From: Clostridium sp. CAG:967
GTDB taxonomy: Bacteria; Cyanobacteriota; Vampirovibrionia; Gastranaerophilales; Gastranaerophilaceae
Assembly: GCA_000433095.1 (NCBI GenBank)
Contig: HF991476.1
Location: 1-34,263, forward strand
Direction of reading: 5' to 3'
DNA: 34,263 nt
Every line of letters starts with the position of its first letter. The first letter of the stretch is position 1. Positions 14,384 to 22,318 of this stretch are shown here, in pieces. The notes beneath the pieces were generated by a model. It did no database searches and was not told the DNA's origin. It saw only the letters and a list, made by a program, of their open reading frames with translations. The position numbers and the translations under genes are program-made.

Positions 14384-15637
14384 ATGACAGCAAAAAGAAG
14401 AGTAGTTATCACAGGACTTGGAGCCGTAACACCATTTGGTATTGGTACTGACAAATTTTGGAATAGTCTTGTTGAAGGAAAAAGCGGGATTAGTACTTCA
14501 GAACTTATTGACGTGAGCAAACACGTTGTTAAGATTTCAGGGGAAGTCAAAAATTTTAATCCTGATGAATATTTAGATCCTAAAGAAGCTAAAAAAATGG
14601 ACAGATTTATGCAATTTGCAATGATAGCAGCAGATGAAGCTATTAAAGATGCAAAATTGGAAGAAGTTAATGATGTAGATCCTTATAAAATCGGTGTTGT
14701 GGTAAGTTCTGCGGCAGGCGGTTTCCGTACTTTTGAGGAAAATCATATTCGTATACTTGAAAAGGGACCTAACAAATGTTCACCGTTTACAATTCCTATG
14801 ATGATTGTAAACATGGCATCAGGTCGTATTTCAATGAAATACGGTTTTAAAGGTATAAATAAAGTTGTTGTTTCAGCTTGCGCAACAGGTACTCACTCTA
14901 TCGGCGATGCTTATCGTTCAATCCAGTATGGTGATGCTGATATTATGGTTGCAGGCGGATGCGAAGCTACAATTTGTGATGTTGGTATCGGCGCTTTCTC
15001 AAGTGCAAGAACTTTATCTAAACGCAATGATGAACCTCAAAAAGCATCTCGTCCTTGGGATATTGACAGAGATGGTTTTGTAATGTCTGAAGGTGCAGGT
15101 GTTTTAATTCTTGAAGAATACGAACACGCTAAAAAACGTGGCGCAAAAATTTATGCAGAAGTAGTTGGCTACGGTCAAACAGGCGATGCATATGATGTTG
15201 TAGCGCCTTGTCCTGAAGGCAAAGGTGCAACTCATGCTATGAAATTTGCTCTTGAAGATGCAGGATTAAAACCTGAAGATGTACAATATATTAATGCACA
15301 CGGAACAAGCACAGGTTTAGGTGATATTGCAGAATCTAAAGCTATCGAAGGTTTGTTTGGAAGCAAAGATGAAAATAAAAATCTTCTGGTAAGCTCAACT
15401 AAATCAATGCATGGTCACTTACTTGGCGCTACAGGTGCTGTTGAATGTATTGCCTGTGTTAAAGCTATTAATGAAGGTATTGTTCCTCCGACAATTAACC
15501 TTGATAATCAGGATGAAAAAGTCGGTAACCTTGATTACGTTCCTCACAAAGCAAGAAAAGCTGAAATTAATGTTGCACTTTCAAATTCATTTGGATTTGG
15601 CGGACAAAACGCTTCTGTAGTAATCAAGAAAGTATAA
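14384..15637 (+). CDS. fabF: 3-oxoacyl-ACP synthase II (KASII)
   Basis: This 417-residue condensing enzyme elongates acyl-ACP with malonyl-ACP. The Cys-His-His triad is C166 (SACATGTHS), H306 (NAHGTSTG) and H345 (SMHGHLLGATG). FGFGGQNAS near the C-terminus is the family gate region. Length is typical. It is the last gene of the fab cluster and is followed by a clear terminator. Confidence 0.97.
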   Translation: MTAKRRVVITGLGAVTPFGIGTDKFWNSLVEGKSGISTSELIDVSKHVVKISGEVKNFNPDEYLDPKEAKKMDRFMQFAMIAADEAIKDAKLEEVNDVDPYKIGVVVSSAAGGFRTFEENHIRILEKGPNKCSPFTIPMMIVNMASGRISMKYGFKGINKVVVSACATGTHSIGDAYRSIQYGDADIMVAGGCEATICDVGIGAFSSARTLSKRNDEPQKASRPWDIDRDGFVMSEGAGVLILEEYEHAKKRGAKIYAEVVGYGQTGDAYDVVAPCPEGKGATHAMKFALEDAGLKPEDVQYINAHGTSTGLGDIAESKAIEGLFGSKDENKNLLVSSTKSMHGHLLGATGAVECIACVKAINEGIVPPTINLDNQDEKVGNLDYVPHKARKAEINVALSNSFGFGGQNASVVIKKV

Positions 15638-15654
15638 TATTTATAATTCTATAT

Positions 15655-15682
15655 AAAAAGCTCCTTATTTAAGGGGCTTTTT
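15655..15682 (+). terminator. fabF terminator
   Basis: AAAAAGCTCCTT (15655-15666) pairs with AAGGGGCTTTTT (15671-15682) with one G-U pair and an ATTT loop, followed by more T. Confidence 0.88.
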
Positions 15683-15686
15683 TGTT

Positions 15687-15715
15687 TTGAAAAATATAAA
15701 TAAATATGTTATAAT
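15687..15715 (+). promoter_or_regulatory. Promoter of the first poly-G leader
   Basis: TTGAAA (15687-15692) and TATAAT (15710-15715) are 17 nt apart, with a TG extended -10 (TGTTATAAT). The same arrangement precedes the poly-G leaders at 16612 and 21606. Confidence 0.7.
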
Positions 15716-15734
15716 AGTCATGTTGAAAAATGAA

Positions 15735-15792
15735 AGGAGCGTTTATGAAAAGATTTATTAATTTCGGGGGGGGGGCAGCCGTTTAAGCTCCT
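15735..15792 (+). promoter_or_regulatory. Poly-G leader without its own prepilin body (locus 1)
   Basis: AGGAGC (15735-15740), ATG at 15745, codons M-K-R-F-I-N-F, ten G (15766-15775), an early TAA at 15784-15786, and GCTCCT (15787-15792), which can pair with the ribosome site. The segment CCGTTTAAGCTCCTGT is shared with the loci at 16612 and 21606. No FTLAEV segment follows directly. However, with 8 or 11 G the frame would stay open from 15745 through the ATG of the prepilin at 15876 to its stop (263 codons with G11). It is either a decayed leader or a switchable upstream start. Confidence 0.7.
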
Positions 15793-15875
15793 GTCAAGGA
15801 TTTTTCAAGTGTTGTAAAAAGTTAAAAATCTGTTATAATAGTGATATAAAACATCACAATTGTAATGGAGTTTAT

Positions 15876-16535
15876 ATGAAGAGATTTGCTTTTACCCTTG
15901 CAGAAGTTTTGATTACGCTTGGTATAATAGGTATTATTGCAGCTTTGACAATTCCGGGTTTAATAGCCGGTTGGCAGAAAAAAGTGGTTGTTAACAAACT
16001 AAAACATTCTTATTCAGTATTGTCAAACGCATTGTTACAAGCAAGTCAGGTGCATGGTGATCCTACAGAATGGGATTGGGGAGATAATAATTCTCTGGAA
16101 AATTGTAAACGTATGGTACATAGTTATGTTACTCCCTATATGAATATTATTGAAGAAACTTCTTATGGGCAATATGTTGTAATTCGTATAAAAAACGGAA
16201 CAACATTTATGTTTGTTTTGGACGGATGTACCAATCCTGATGCTTGTGATCCTATAACAATCAGCTCTTTAAGAATAATTGTTTCATCAAATGGTTTAAT
16301 TGCGGGTATGAGTGACAATCGGAGGGATTATTCTCGCAAAGATTTTGTTTTGAATTTTTATCGCTCACGTAATAAGTTAACATTTTTTAATTGGGGTGGT
16401 GAAGGCTCAAGAGATGCAATAAAAAATAATTCTATCTATGCTTGTAATAAAAGTATAGCGAAGAATAAAAGAATGAATTGCGGAGCATTAATTTATTATG
16501 ATGGCTGGGAAATTAAAGATGATTACCCGTGGTAA
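15876..16535 (+). CDS. Type IV prepilin-like protein with DDYPW ending
   Basis: A 219-residue secreted protein with leader MKRFA followed by FTLAEVLITLGIIG: prepilin peptidase signal with Ala at -1, mature Glu5, then a hydrophobic helix. Two late cysteines enclose a loop (YACNKSIAKNKRMNCGAL), followed by the ending GWEIKDDYPW, shared in form with the prepilins at 16612 and 21606. The leader has no G tract, so this copy should be constitutively in frame. A promoter-like TTGTAA-type box and TATAAT lie about 40 nt upstream. It is also in frame with the poly-G start at 15745 if that tract changes length. Confidence 0.85.
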   Translation: MKRFAFTLAEVLITLGIIGIIAALTIPGLIAGWQKKVVVNKLKHSYSVLSNALLQASQVHGDPTEWDWGDNNSLENCKRMVHSYVTPYMNIIEETSYGQYVVIRIKNGTTFMFVLDGCTNPDACDPITISSLRIIVSSNGLIAGMSDNRRDYSRKDFVLNFYRSRNKLTFFNWGGEGSRDAIKNNSIYACNKSIAKNKRMNCGALIYYDGWEIKDDYPW

Positions 16536-16552
16536 ATAAGGAACTTTTTGTT

Positions 16553-16580
16553 TTGAAAAATATATACAATATGTTATAAT
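16553..16580 (+). promoter_or_regulatory. Promoter of the second poly-G locus
   Basis: TTGAAA (16553-16558) and TATAAT (16575-16580) are 16 nt apart, again with TGTTATAAT. Confidence 0.7.
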
Positions 16581-16611
16581 AATCATGTTAAAAAAAAGAA
16601 AGGAGCATTTT

Positions 16612-16735
16612 ATGAAAAGATTAAGTCACGTTGGGGGGGGGGCAACCGTTTAAGCTCCTGTAGTAAGGGTTTTACCCTGGCGGAAGTATTAATTACTCTT
16701 GGTATTATCGGTGTTGTTGCAGCTATGACTATGCC
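16612..16735 (+). repeat. 124-nt 5' cassette, copy A
   Basis: This stretch, from the ATG through the G tract, the anti-ribosome-site and the prepilin signal helix, is identical base for base to 21606-21729. The two genes then diverge at once. Identity even at silent positions points to recent duplication or gene conversion. Confidence 0.93.
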
Positions 16736-17306
16736 CGTTTTAATAGCTAATCACCAAAAAAGTGTGACCATAAATCGTTTAAAAAAGGTTTATACAGTAT
16801 TAAATCAGGCTTACAAACTGTCTGAAAGTGAGAACAGTGATTATATTTATTGGGAAAAGAAAGATGACATAGGGGCAACGAACTTTTTTAATAAATACTG
16901 GAAACCTTATTTAAACGGAGCAAGCGTATGTACATCTTATAAAGAGTGTGGTTACGCAGAAGAATTTCCTTGGAAGACAATGAAGGGTGACAGAAAAAAC
17001 AGCGTTGGAGTTGTTGATAACGCATCTGATAACAGAATTAGTTTTTACTTGAGCGACGGAACTTTTGTATCGATGTCAGGTGCTATCTATGTTGATATAA
17101 ACGGACCGCAAAAACCTAATATATATGGAAAAGATTTTTTTGTATTCACGCATACAGAACGTGGTGTAATGCCCGGACAATATAGCAGTTCTGAAGAATT
17201 TATAAAGCAAAGATGCAGTAAAAGCAACAATTATGATGCAGCTACATGTTCTGCAAGATTAATAATGATTGATAACTGGCAGATGACGGACGATTACCCG
17301 TGGTAA
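16612..17306 (+). CDS. Phase-variable prepilin with G10 tract, presently out of frame (locus 2)
   Basis: From ATG 16612 (AGGAGC at 16601-16606) the frame reads M-K-R-L-S-H-V-G-G-G-A-T-V and stops at 16651. The prepilin frame, SSCSKGFTLAEVLITLGI and on to the stop at 17306, is offset by two. The ten G at 16633-16642 explain it: G11 or G8 would join the frames, giving 231 or 230 residues. The product would be a prepilin with Gly at -1, mature Glu5, VDINGPQKPNIYGKD in the core, a late Cys pair and the ending NWQMTDDYPW. An internal ATG at 16725 is open but would lose the whole signal, so it is unlikely to be the real start. The intact downstream frame argues against simple decay. Confidence 0.8.
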
Positions 17307-17314
17307 CTACTTTT

Positions 17315-20300
17315 TTAATCTTCTATCAGAACTCTGTCAAGACAGGCTTTGTGTGAATACTGCCATTCACGGAAAGTTATGCGCTTAACCTTATATCCCG
17401 AACGTTCAATGATAGATTGTTTCTTCATGTTAGAAATTCTATCGGCATTCTTGTCTTCAACGCCGTCGATTTCAACTACAAATCTGTCATCAACAAGCAA
17501 ATCTGCGCTTAAGCCCGCAATTTCCGCACCTGCAACAACTTTATGATCAAGTTCACGGATTTTTTCTGCGACTTCACGTTCAAGCGGGTTTTTGTAGATA
17601 TTTTCATCAATGTCGCCCGATAACATTGCCTGTTTGCGGTTCTGGTATTCCTGCATATAAGAAACGTAATTTCTGAAATGTCCGTCAGGAAGTTCTCTCG
17701 GGTTGCGTGAAATGAAATTGATAACTTTGTTTCTGCCACGTGTAATTGCAACGTTAAACAGATTTGGTTTTTGCAGGAATGTTAAACTTTGCATAAAGCT
17801 GTTATCTGCAAATGCCCATGAAATCAGCATAATATCACGTTCATCACCCTGAAACGTATGAGCTGTACCGATTTCAATCTGGTGTTTTTTAATCATGTAA
17901 TCTGAAAGAACTTTTGAAACAGAAACTTTAAGCTGTTCCACCTGTGCTCTGAAAGGCGAGATTATACCCACAGAAACAGGATTATCAGGGTTTTGTCTTT
18001 CGTCTTCGATTATTATTTCGTGTAATCTTTTAACAACTGCCTCGATTTCAGGAAGGTTTCTTGTTGCATCAAAGTCGACTTTGCCGTCAAGAACCTCTAC
18101 AAGTTCAAGAACCTTATCCTCATTTTTATCTTTTCTCATAACTCTAATTCTGTCATTGTAAAATTCGTGATTTGAGAAATTGATAATTGGCGGTAAGCTT
18201 CTGAAATGTTCGTCAAGCATGACGGAATTCATTGAATAGTAATCAGCGAGGTCGAACATTGAATTTGTTCTGAAACGCCACATAAGCTGGTATTTGTCGG
18301 GAATTCCGTATTGGCTTAAGAATGATTGTTCTTTAGCTTTTTCCAAAAATGACAGGTGGGGCAGCTGTTTGTCATCACCGACAATAACTGCTTTTTTCGC
18401 TCTGAAAAGTATCGGGAAACAGCTTGCGATATCGCATTGAGAGGCTTCGTCGATAATCGCAACGTCAAACAAGCCGGGTTTTAGAGGAAGCGAGTCTGAT
18501 ACTGCATAAGTTGTTACGCACCAGCATGGAAAGGCTTCCAATAGGGGTTTGAAGTCTTCTTCTTCAAGAATGTTGTTTTGAAGACGTTTTCTGTTTGTAA
18601 CAAGTGATTTGCTGTGGACTTTTAATCTTCTGCGTTTATTTTCATCACGCAGAAGTCCTTTTAATGCTTCACGGCGTTTGTTTTTCAGAATATTTGTCGC
18701 AAGAGTTTTTTGTTTGCGTTTCATAGTGCGGATTTGTTCTGAAAGCATATGGAGATTGCCTGTTTTTTGAATATCGGCTTCAATTTTTCTCAGTGTCCAT
18801 TCCATGTTGGCAAATTCGAGTTCCTGCTTAAGTTTACCAAGATTTTCAAAAGTTACGTCAAACTCTTTCAAATTAAGGATTTTTTTTAGCTGCCCTAAAC
18901 TTGTAAAGTTTGCAATTTTTGAAATAAAACCTGCTTTTTCCATGTTGCTTTCAAGAATTTTTATTATTCCCGCAACTATATCAATTTCGCCTTTTTTGAG
19001 GCTTGCTTTGATAAATTCTCTGTTTCCTAAAAGTTTTTCCTGTTCTTTAACTTCAAGAAGTTTATCGTGCCATTCTTTTTCAAGCTTAATAATGGTTTCA
19101 GACTTGTTTTCCATATTTTTAAGCATGTCAAGGTGGTCTTTCATGTCTTTCGTATCAACAAGAAGAATATCTTCAACATCTTCGTCCAGTTCGCTGTTTT
19201 GGGAAAGCAGATTATTTAATTCTTCGCTTAATTGCCGCTGATAATTTAAACGTCCTGCACGAAGTGCCATGTGGCTTGCGCCTAAATCATTCAAACGTTC
19301 TGCGACAACGTCAACGGCTTTATCCATTCTTGAGGCAACAAGCACTGTTTTCCCGTTTGCGACAAGGTGAGCCACAAGGTTAACGATAGTCTGTGACTTG
19401 CCTGTTCCTGGAGGTCCTTGCACTGCAACGAATTTGCTGTTATCAATATTTTTTACGACCTGTAATTGGCTGTCGCTTAGAGATAGAGGGGTTATGGGGT
19501 AGAAGTCCGTAACTTTATTCATATCTTTCAGCGGAACTGATTTTTCTTTGCTTTGTGCATATTCTTCATTTATTATGCTCAATGCGGTTTCTCTGTAAAC
19601 ACCTGATGGTTTTTCAGCAATTTGGGTTAATTCATGAAGAACACCTGCCGTTACGGACGGGCGTTTGGTCAGGATAATTGCACTTTGATAAGTTACTGCA
19701 ACTTTTTCAAGCTTTACTTTTTGTTTTTCCTGTTCTGCTTCTTCTTCCTCTATTAATTCATCAAGATTTTCTCCGTCAATTTTTTCTTTGTAGAAATCTT
19801 TTGACTTGGAAATATTATCATCTTCTTTGTAATCATCAATACTGCTTGCTATTTCGATTTCAGGAACCAGAGATTTTAATGTTGTAAGGAATATGTCCAA
19901 TTTTTCCTGCGTAATCGGTAAGTCTGGAACAACATCCAAAATTCCTTCAAGAAGTAAATCTACTTCATCTTCATCATCGTTTTTGCGCATCAAAGCTGCA
20001 AGCGCACCTGTATTCAGCGATAGAACTTCATCTAACGGAAAACAATTTATGTTTACTCCGTTTCGTTCAAGCTTACAGGGAAGATATAAAAGCGGTGTTA
20101 AAAATTCATTTTGTTTTTTTGTTTTGGAGCTTTTACCTACCAGAAACAGATAACCGTAAATAAGGTATTTATCTTTTTGCCCGAGGTCGCTTTGTATCAT
20201 TAATTCGGTAAGTTTCGGATCGCTTCCGTCAAGAGGAATATATTCTGCGCCTGTAGAAAACAGCTGTTCTTCGCCTTTAAGAAAAATCCATTTGTTATCT

Positions 20301-20434
20301 TTGTCGCCTTTAAGGTTTCTGAAAGTCGAACTTTTAACTTCCTCACGAACGCAGTCGTGAAGATACTGGCTTAATTTTTTTATAAAACTGTTATTGAACG
20401 CTGAATTTATAGCACGTGAGGCTTCCTGTAGCAT
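17315..20434 (-). CDS. SF1 (DNA2/Upf1-like) helicase with C-terminal nuclease-like domain
   Basis: This 1039-residue protein has a superfamily 1 helicase core. Walker A GPPGTGKS is at about residues 339-347, motif II IIDEASQCD is near 660-668, and the C-terminal RecA half carries EHFRSLPPI, AHTFQGDERD and NVAITRGRN. Between the halves lies a long helical segment (about 410-600). The last 90 or so residues (SADLLVDDRFVVEIDG, then KKQSIIERSGYKVKRITFREW) resemble the Vsr/DUF559-type PD-(D/E)xK fold. Helicase-nuclease fusions of this kind occur in DNA repair and in phage defence, and no neighbour decides between them. AGGAG precedes the ATG. It converges on the prepilin gene at 16612, with 8 nt between the stops. 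Confidence 0.85.
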   Translation of the reverse strand: MLQEASRAINSAFNNSFIKKLSQYLHDCVREEVKSSTFRNLKGDKDNKWIFLKGEEQLFSTGAEYIPLDGSDPKLTELMIQSDLGQKDKYLIYGYLFLVGKSSKTKKQNEFLTPLLYLPCKLERNGVNINCFPLDEVLSLNTGALAALMRKNDDEDEVDLLLEGILDVVPDLPITQEKLDIFLTTLKSLVPEIEIASSIDDYKEDDNISKSKDFYKEKIDGENLDELIEEEEAEQEKQKVKLEKVAVTYQSAIILTKRPSVTAGVLHELTQIAEKPSGVYRETALSIINEEYAQSKEKSVPLKDMNKVTDFYPITPLSLSDSQLQVVKNIDNSKFVAVQGPPGTGKSQTIVNLVAHLVANGKTVLVASRMDKAVDVVAERLNDLGASHMALRAGRLNYQRQLSEELNNLLSQNSELDEDVEDILLVDTKDMKDHLDMLKNMENKSETIIKLEKEWHDKLLEVKEQEKLLGNREFIKASLKKGEIDIVAGIIKILESNMEKAGFISKIANFTSLGQLKKILNLKEFDVTFENLGKLKQELEFANMEWTLRKIEADIQKTGNLHMLSEQIRTMKRKQKTLATNILKNKRREALKGLLRDENKRRRLKVHSKSLVTNRKRLQNNILEEEDFKPLLEAFPCWCVTTYAVSDSLPLKPGLFDVAIIDEASQCDIASCFPILFRAKKAVIVGDDKQLPHLSFLEKAKEQSFLSQYGIPDKYQLMWRFRTNSMFDLADYYSMNSVMLDEHFRSLPPIINFSNHEFYNDRIRVMRKDKNEDKVLELVEVLDGKVDFDATRNLPEIEAVVKRLHEIIIEDERQNPDNPVSVGIISPFRAQVEQLKVSVSKVLSDYMIKKHQIEIGTAHTFQGDERDIMLISWAFADNSFMQSLTFLQKPNLFNVAITRGRNKVINFISRNPRELPDGHFRNYVSYMQEYQNRKQAMLSGDIDENIYKNPLEREVAEKIRELDHKVVAGAEIAGLSADLLVDDRFVVEIDGVEDKNADRISNMKKQSIIERSGYKVKRITFREWQYSHKACLDRVLIED

Positions 20435-20474
20435 GTGATTACTCCTATTCCATTTTTTACCATTTTACGCTAAA

Positions 20475-21566
20475 ATGGCTGTTATGAACATCATCAATAT
20501 AAAGGATACTTCTAACAAATTGTTTTACATCGGCGGTGTTGTGCGTGATGAACTTCTGGGGATAAAATCTTTTGATGTTGATATAACTTATGCAGGTAAT
20601 GCAATTGAATATTGCAGGGGTTTTGGAGATGTAATTCAGGAAAATCCCGAATTCGGCACTGTAAGGGTTAAGGTTGACGGGCGTGAGGTTGATTTTGCCT
20701 CAACTCGTTCAGAAAGCTATCCGCATAAAGGTCATCTTCCTGTTGTTGAAAAAATAGGTTGTTCTTTGAAAGAGGATGTCTTACGCCGTGATTTTACTGT
20801 TAATGCGCTTGCAAAATCCGTATCTACAGGCGAAATTGTTGATTATACGGGCGGATTAGAGGATTTGAAAAATAAAAAACTGCGTGTTTTGCACGATGAA
20901 AGTTTTATTGACGATCCCACAAGAATAATAAGGGCTTTGAAATTTTCCGTGCGTTTCGGCTTTGAACTCGAAGAGCACACACGCAGATTGCAGGAAGAAT
21001 ATTTATCCGATATAAATTATGATATGAGTTATAAGCGTGTAAAAAAAGAGCTTATCGAAACATTTAGCCTTAATTCAAATCTCGCATTCGAAAAATTTAT
21101 TAACGAAAATATTTATAAACTTGTAACCGAAAATGATGTTAAATTTACGGACGTTAATATAGAAAAACTGGTTAATGATTACAATCCTGAGTATGTATGG
21201 CTTGTTTATGCAGGCGTTATCAAGGATTTGTCACGTCTGCCTTTGACAAAGATTGAGAAGAAAATTCTTGATGATATTCCGCAAAAAGTTTTAAGAAATG
21301 ATTTTGAGATTTATAAGGCATTTGAAAATGTACGTATAGAAACAGTTCTTTTATATGCAATTTTAAAAGACGAAGCTTCTGCCCGCAGATATCTTGATAA
21401 TCTTAGAAACGTAAAAATCTCTGTAACAGGTGAAGATTTGCAAAAAGCAGGTATAAAACCGTCACCAAAATATCAGGAAATTTTTGATGAAATCTTAAAA
21501 CAAAAACTTGAAAATCCGCAAATATCAAGATGTGACGAGATTTCACTTGTTGAAAAATATAAATAA
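20475..21566 (+). CDS. cca: CCA tRNA nucleotidyltransferase
   Basis: This 363-residue class II nucleotidyltransferase adds or repairs the 3' CCA of tRNAs. It has YIGGVVRDELLG with the metal aspartates DVD at 34-36, RRDFTVNA at 104-111, and the nucleotide-choosing DDPTRIIRALKF. The C-terminal neck and tail are shorter than in E. coli and there is no HD domain. An in-frame ATG at 20484 may be the real start, because a TAAAAT -10-like box (20471-20476) overlaps the first ATG; neither has a ribosome site. Some bacteria split A- and CC-adding enzymes, so A-adding-only activity is possible. Confidence 0.9.
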   Translation: MAVMNIINIKDTSNKLFYIGGVVRDELLGIKSFDVDITYAGNAIEYCRGFGDVIQENPEFGTVRVKVDGREVDFASTRSESYPHKGHLPVVEKIGCSLKEDVLRRDFTVNALAKSVSTGEIVDYTGGLEDLKNKKLRVLHDESFIDDPTRIIRALKFSVRFGFELEEHTRRLQEEYLSDINYDMSYKRVKKELIETFSLNSNLAFEKFINENIYKLVTENDVKFTDVNIEKLVNDYNPEYVWLVYAGVIKDLSRLPLTKIEKKILDDIPQKVLRNDFEIYKAFENVRIETVLLYAILKDEASARRYLDNLRNVKISVTGEDLQKAGIKPSPKYQEIFDEILKQKLENPQISRCDEISLVEKYK

Positions 21567-21578
21567 AAATGTTATAAT
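21550..21578 (+). promoter_or_regulatory. Promoter of the third poly-G locus, inside the end of cca
   Basis: TTGAAA (21550-21555) and TATAAT (21573-21578) are 17 nt apart with TGTTATAAT. The -35 box lies in the last codons of cca. The sequence is very close to the promoter at 15687. Confidence 0.7.
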
Positions 21579-21605
21579 ATAGTTGGAATAAGAAAGGAGC
21601 AATTT

Positions 21606-21729
21606 ATGAAAAGATTAAGTCACGTTGGGGGGGGGGCAACCGTTTAAGCTCCTGTAGTAAGGGTTTTACCCTGGCGGAAGTATTAATTACTCTTGGTATT
21701 ATCGGTGTTGTTGCAGCTATGACTATGCC
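21606..21729 (+). repeat. 124-nt 5' cassette, copy B
   Basis: Identical to 16612-16735, including the G10 length. The upstream ribosome-site region is also nearly the same (one mismatch just before the ATG), while the promoter spacers differ. Confidence 0.93.
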
Positions 21730-22318
21730 GGCTTTGATTTCCGGTCATAATAAATCAGTCGTTGAAACAAGATTAAAACGCATAGATTCAGTACTAAACA
21801 GTGCTTTAAAACTGGCTGAAAAAGATTATGCAGAACCCCAAAATTGGGAGGCAGTTTCTTCTCCGCAGGTTATAAAAACATTCTTTATGCCTTATTTACC
21901 CGGAAGCAAGTTTATAAGTGAAGCAAATTTGAAATATTATACGATATACACTTCAGACGGCTCGTCTTCATTCTTGCTAAACGGCGGATATTCAAGCGGT
22001 TTTCAAATGAAAACCGGTGAGATTATTAAAGTTAACGGTGCAGGTCTGGATAAGGAATTTCAAATAGGAATTATTTTGAAGCCCAATAAAAATAACAAAT
22101 ATATAAGCGGTAAAGATTATTTTGTTTTGTATATGGATAGAACGAAAGGAGTTGTTGACGTTAAACCGTGGGCTGCGCATTGGAATGTTTCGTGTAATTC
22201 TGACAGGAATACGGTGTTGTCGCAATGCAAATCTTCATCAGGGCATTCTGCGCTCTGTACTTTGTTAATTGAGTGCAACGGGTGGAAAATTCCTGATGAT
22301 TATCCGATACGATTTTAA
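21606..22318 (+). CDS. Phase-variable prepilin with G10 tract, presently out of frame (locus 3)
   Basis: The layout is the same as at 16612: AGGAGC (21595-21600), ATG, M-K-R-L-S-H-V, ten G (21627-21636), early stop, and GCTCCT at 21648-21653. The prepilin frame is +2 relative to the ATG and runs open to 22318; G11 would give 237 residues. The mature part differs from the other copy after the signal helix (PALISGHNKSVVETRLKR). It has a cysteine-rich end and finishes CNGWKIPDDYPIRF, a variant of the DDYPW ending. The internal ATG at 21719 would remove the signal. The gene abuts the convergent TPR gene with no gap. Confidence 0.8.

Noticed and set aside
15766..15775. G10 tract as a G-quadruplex element
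   Set aside because: A single uninterrupted run cannot supply four separated G-tracts within one strand; an intermolecular form cannot be argued from sequence.
15745..15786. Short peptide M-K-R-F-I-N-F-G-G-G-A-A-V as a real product
   Set aside because: It is the out-of-frame reading of the poly-G leader; similar early stops occur in all four leaders, so a switch or leader role fits better than a peptide.
16725..17306. Prepilin at 16612 starting at the internal ATG 16725
   Set aside because: This start would drop the FTLAEV signal and most of the N-terminal helix, has no ribosome site, and the upstream frame is open back to the G tract.
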